From JBAZHE01 sp964547855 (GTDB taxonomy: Bacteria > Patescibacteriota > Patescibacteriia > Patescibacteriales > WJLG01): a stretch of DNA of 64,000 nt. Made by a program: the position numbers and the translations under genes. Position 1 is the first letter of the stretch. Each line of letters begins with the position of its first letter. The DNA lies in assembly GCA_964547855.1 (NCBI GenBank), contig CAZJPG010000001.1, positions 1 through 64,000 on the forward strand, in the 5' to 3' direction. This document shows, in pieces, positions 61,145 through 64,000 of the stretch. The notes beneath the pieces are model-generated. The model saw only the letters and a program-made list of their open reading frames with translations, made no database searches and was not told where the DNA came from.

Positions 61145-61173
61145 ATTATACCATATTTCAAGACAGTTGTTAA
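61145..61173 (-). promoter_or_regulatory. Strong promoter of the major surface protein
   Basis: The -35 TTAACA (61168-61173) and a perfect -10 TATAAT (61145-61150) are exactly 17 bases apart, with TGG in front of the -10. Transcription would start near 61138 and give a leader of about 137 bases. Confidence 0.75.
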
Positions 61174-61377
61174 CAATCTGCAATTTTGTCAAATAAGCGG
61201 ATAAATTCTTAATAACTTTTTCTTGCAATCAATCTATTAGCCAATTTTAAATAAAAAATGGCAATGAGCAAAACTGAATCAGCCAGCAGATAACCCCCTT
61301 AACTAGCAACCGTCCTGTTCTAGTTGTGGATAAGTCCACTCGACCATCTTAAGTAAGAAATTACCAATTAAGGACTA
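61174..61377. other. Non-coding stretch with a DnaA box
   Basis: A/T-rich space between the end of the 61378 gene and the promoter of the surface protein. It contains a perfect DnaA box (TGTGGATAA, 61324-61332) and a weak hairpin AACTAG/CTAGTT (61301-61325). I see no gene and no clear terminator for the 61378 gene. Confidence 0.45.
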
Positions 61378-64000
61378 CTAATATTCAGGAACAAGAATAT
61401 AGACTATGTTAGTCTGGAAGCTGCCGGCCTGCTGCTGACTACCGATCTCAGTCCTAAAGACAAGATCAGAGATATCATTATCTACTGGTATAGCGCTGTA
61501 AGCCACTTCTTTCATGCTTTGCTCGAATCTCGCATAGGTGTTGTTAGCCGCAAAGCGGGATGGGGCATTCCCAGACAAAGTATCATCACCGACATGGTAG
61601 CCAAAATTCGATGGGCTTGGCACGGCCGGCCATGCCGCTGGAGACTCATTGGTAGCCGTGACTGGCTGTATCTGCGAACCATTATTGCTGATAAATCCTG
61701 TGCGACTATAAGCATATAACCTATACCCATACTCCGCATTAGTACTGATCGAGAAGCGCTGAGCAGCTATCACTTGATCGTTTGGCAATAACTGGCCAAA
61801 ATCTACAGCCTGTTCTGTCGTAGTGGCGTTAGTGACGACTCCCTCTGTTGTGGTTCCAGATGGTAAGCCAAAGACAGTCATAGATAAGCTGCCAGCCGAT
61901 GTTAAAAGCGACGGATAAGTCTGTCCAACTTCAAGGTCCACTGGTTCATTTATGTTAACGTCAAAAGCCCTGAAATAATAGATCGTGCCAGTGGCCGCGC
62001 CATTATTCCTAATGGTGAATTCCCATTCCGCCCAACTCGATGCCGGTTGATCGAAGGTCGTAGTGCTGATACCGGATTCATTATGTCCCATGGCCACGGT
62101 AGATGTAGGGGTTATCAGGAGAGTGGTTATTGGATCATCGTCCTGATCGACGCCATCCCCATAGGTCCAAATAGAAGTCGAGCCTATTTCTCCCACATAG
62201 TTGACATCGGAAGCAAAGGTTGGAGAGGTGGAATATTGCAACCTTAACTTGGTGTTTATCGCGGTAATTCCCTCGGTTTCCTTAAGCGTCATTCTCAATT
62301 TCAAAATACGACCAGTTACCACATCACTAGCAGTGGTATTCAGTCCGAACGACAAATTAGGGGTTTCGTTATATTGATCTTGGTACCAAATCCATTCCGC
62401 TGGAACTTTCTTACTCCAAAGAGTGGCAGTCACCTCGCCGGAAGAAGATGCGAAATTACCATACTGGTCATAAGCAAAGATCCTGAAGACGTACTGTTTA
62501 TTTATGGATAAGCCGGTCACAGTCGTCGAAGCATAGCCGTTGAAGTTGATGTTAGACAAATTCGAATCGGAAGATGACCCCCAAAGCTGATCTGACGGCG
62601 TAACACCAGAAGATCCTTCTTTGTAGAATATCTTGTACTCGGAAAAATTAGCGTCGGTCGAGACTGAGCCAAAATTCAACGTGACCGAAGCGCTAGTTTT
62701 GGCGTCGACGGTCAAATCACCAGGCGTGGACGGCTTCTTGCGATCGACAACCACAGTAGTTGTGGCTGGGATGACTTGATTGTCATAACCATCATAGGCC
62801 GTCGAGCGCAAACAATAAGTCGTCTCCACATTGCCAAGATCATTGGCTGTTGGCCAGGTGAAATTAACAGTATTCTCCCCAAAAGCCGTTAATATTTGAT
62901 TGCCAGTGGTCGAACCTATTTGATATTCGGATTCATTGTCTATGTCGGGGTCGCCATATGTGGCGGTGACGTTGGCATCGGAAGCGTCAAAGGTCAGATC
63001 GGTCGAAGGAGTAAAATCACAATGACCGGAAGTCGATGTGCCAATCTCCATCTTAAGACGAATTGGATCTCCAGAGGCCATCGCAGCTTTAACCGATATG
63101 TCGACTATATGAGACCCATCCCCTCTCTGCATCACAGAAACGAAAGTCGAAGTCGGAGCCGGCGACAATGTCAATTCTGGATAACGACTATACTGATCAA
63201 GAACCGAACCATTGCGCAGTACTCTGAAGCAATAAGGCACGCCAGCCAAAGCATTGGTAGTTCCCTCAAAGGCATACTCCAACTCCGTGTATTCTCCGCC
63301 CGACAAAGTCGTCGAAGCGCTCTGATTGGACGGCGACTCTATCATTCGACCAGGAACATAAGAATAACCCTCGGAATTGCTAAGTCGTTGTACAGAGAAC
63401 TCTTGATCTAATATATTCTCACTGTCGACCATAATGAAATCATCAGAAGCGGTAGTGGTCGGGATATCGGCCCAACCGGAAGCCGAAGCGCACCCAGCAC
63501 CCTTTAACACATATTGTATCTTGAACTTATCTTCACTTGTCCAATCTCCCAAGTTGGCCACACTAATACGCACACGAACTGGTTTTTCCTTACCTAAATA
63601 CTTGCTAACGGTCGGATCTATCGTATCTTCGGCCTCGCGCCAAGTAGCTGGAGGTATTTCTCCAGTGGAGGTAGAAACATATCCGGATGACTCTGATTTA
63701 TTTCCATAAGAGTCGTAAGACCAAATCTTGAAAGAATAATCACTTAATTGAGCCAAGGAAGTTATAACTGTCGTGGCAGTACCACCAAAATTAATATCAT
63801 CGAGGTCTGGGTCGTTCAATTTGTCGAATTTGGTATCAGCTTCGGTTGGAGCAGTCGTGCTTCCCAAGGCATAGAATATCTTATATTGATCGAAGTTGAG
63901 ATCGGTCGATGGCAAACCGAAGGCCAAAACAACATCATCGCCATTGACTCGCGATACAGTTAGATCACCAGGTACCGATGGCGCCTTATTATCGACCATT
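61378..64000 (-). CDS. C-terminal part of a large modular surface protein
   Basis: The open frame runs off the right edge, so the N-terminus is missing; 873 residues are visible, counting from 63999. In order there are: an FnIII-like domain (about 6-110), a beta-rich domain with Cys pairs (about 118-285), another beta domain with calcium-site-like Asp runs (about 286-410), and a second FnIII (about 411-510) very like those of the giant protein (KPSTPGDLTVDAK, FSEYKIFYKEG). A further beta domain (about 515-690) precedes the C-terminal domain shared with the 59961 protein (ISTNAEYGYRLYAY and an end in YILVPEY). It uses a TAG stop. The Met at 63999 is probably internal. It is likely another giant adhesin. 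Confidence 0.82.
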   Translation of the reverse strand, partial: MVDNKAPSVPGDLTVSRVNGDDVVLAFGLPSTDLNFDQYKIFYALGSTTAPTEADTKFDKLNDPDLDDINFGGTATTVITSLAQLSDYSFKIWSYDSYGNKSESSGYVSTSTGEIPPATWREAEDTIDPTVSKYLGKEKPVRVRISVANLGDWTSEDKFKIQYVLKGAGCASASGWADIPTTTASDDFIMVDSENILDQEFSVQRLSNSEGYSYVPGRMIESPSNQSASTTLSGGEYTELEYAFEGTTNALAGVPYCFRVLRNGSVLDQYSRYPELTLSPAPTSTFVSVMQRGDGSHIVDISVKAAMASGDPIRLKMEIGTSTSGHCDFTPSTDLTFDASDANVTATYGDPDIDNESEYQIGSTTGNQILTAFGENTVNFTWPTANDLGNVETTYCLRSTAYDGYDNQVIPATTTVVVDRKKPSTPGDLTVDAKTSASVTLNFGSVSTDANFSEYKIFYKEGSSGVTPSDQLWGSSSDSNLSNINFNGYASTTVTGLSINKQYVFRIFAYDQYGNFASSSGEVTATLWSKKVPAEWIWYQDQYNETPNLSFGLNTTASDVVTGRILKLRMTLKETEGITAINTKLRLQYSTSPTFASDVNYVGEIGSTSIWTYGDGVDQDDDPITTLLITPTSTVAMGHNESGISTTTFDQPASSWAEWEFTIRNNGAATGTIYYFRAFDVNINEPVDLEVGQTYPSLLTSAGSLSMTVFGLPSGTTTEGVVTNATTTEQAVDFGQLLPNDQVIAAQRFSISTNAEYGYRLYAYSRTGFISNNGSQIQPVTATNESPAAWPAVPSPSNFGYHVGDDTLSGNAPSRFAANNTYARFEQSMKEVAYSAIPVDNDISDLVFRTEIGSQQQAGSFQTNIVYILVPEY

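Noticed and set aside
61100..61350. Replication origin
   Set aside because: Only one perfect and one imperfect DnaA box, no cluster, and no dnaA or dnaN nearby.

Overview
The window looks like a chromosomal segment of a Candidate Phyla Radiation (Patescibacteria, probably Parcubacteria-group) bacterium. The reasons are the content rather than a marker gene: a TraG/VirD4-like ATPase paired with a conserved membrane partner, a compact ftsE-ftsX cell-wall locus, and many secreted or membrane-tethered proteins built from cohesin, dockerin, fibronectin III, DUF2341 and LamG-like modules. There is no rRNA or ribosomal protein gene, so the lineage cannot be fixed. TAA, TGA and TAG are all used as terminal stop codons, so the code is standard, which argues against the TGA-recoding Gracilibacteria/Absconditabacteria. 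Almost every gene is on the minus strand. The exceptions are tRNA-Thr, one hypothetical gene and one small cohesin-like gene.

Layout from low to high coordinates. 1-5.1 kb: a secreted M23 peptidase, a lipoprotein, a rearranged tRNA-Gln locus with tandem copies of the tRNA 5' end, purN, and an orphan gene. 5.2-12 kb: a cell-wall/division block made of ftsX, ftsE, an RlpA-carboxypeptidase fusion, tRNA-Thr, an FtsB/DivIC-like gene and a P2-type ATPase. 12-18.3 kb: a zinc-ribbon protein, then an operon of a membrane protein, a TraG-like ATPase interrupted by an in-frame amber codon, and a processive GT2 glycosyltransferase. 18.4-32.6 kb: secreted and surface genes, including a lipoprotein with 37 cysteines, three cohesin-like proteins, a dockerin protein, a modular surface protein, and a MacB-like ABC exporter with a fibronectin III partner. 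32.6-49.9 kb: a single 5741-residue surface protein. 50-59.7 kb: a probable ten-gene operon coding for three WxL-type wall-binding-like proteins, two FGE-fold proteins, a small membrane protein, a second dockerin protein, Hsp20 and a fourth cohesin protein. 60-64 kb: a probable major surface protein behind a strong promoter and a structured leader, then the C-terminal part of another large modular protein that runs off the window.

The main theme is construction of the cell surface. Four cohesin-like domains (three in proteins with C-terminal membrane segments) and two proteins ending in dockerin repeats sit in linked operons with wall-binding-like proteins and very large adhesin-like proteins. 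I infer a non-cellulosomal cohesin-dockerin scaffold that could hold surface proteins on the envelope, perhaps for contact with a host cell. No glycoside hydrolase is visible, so it does not look like a cellulosome.
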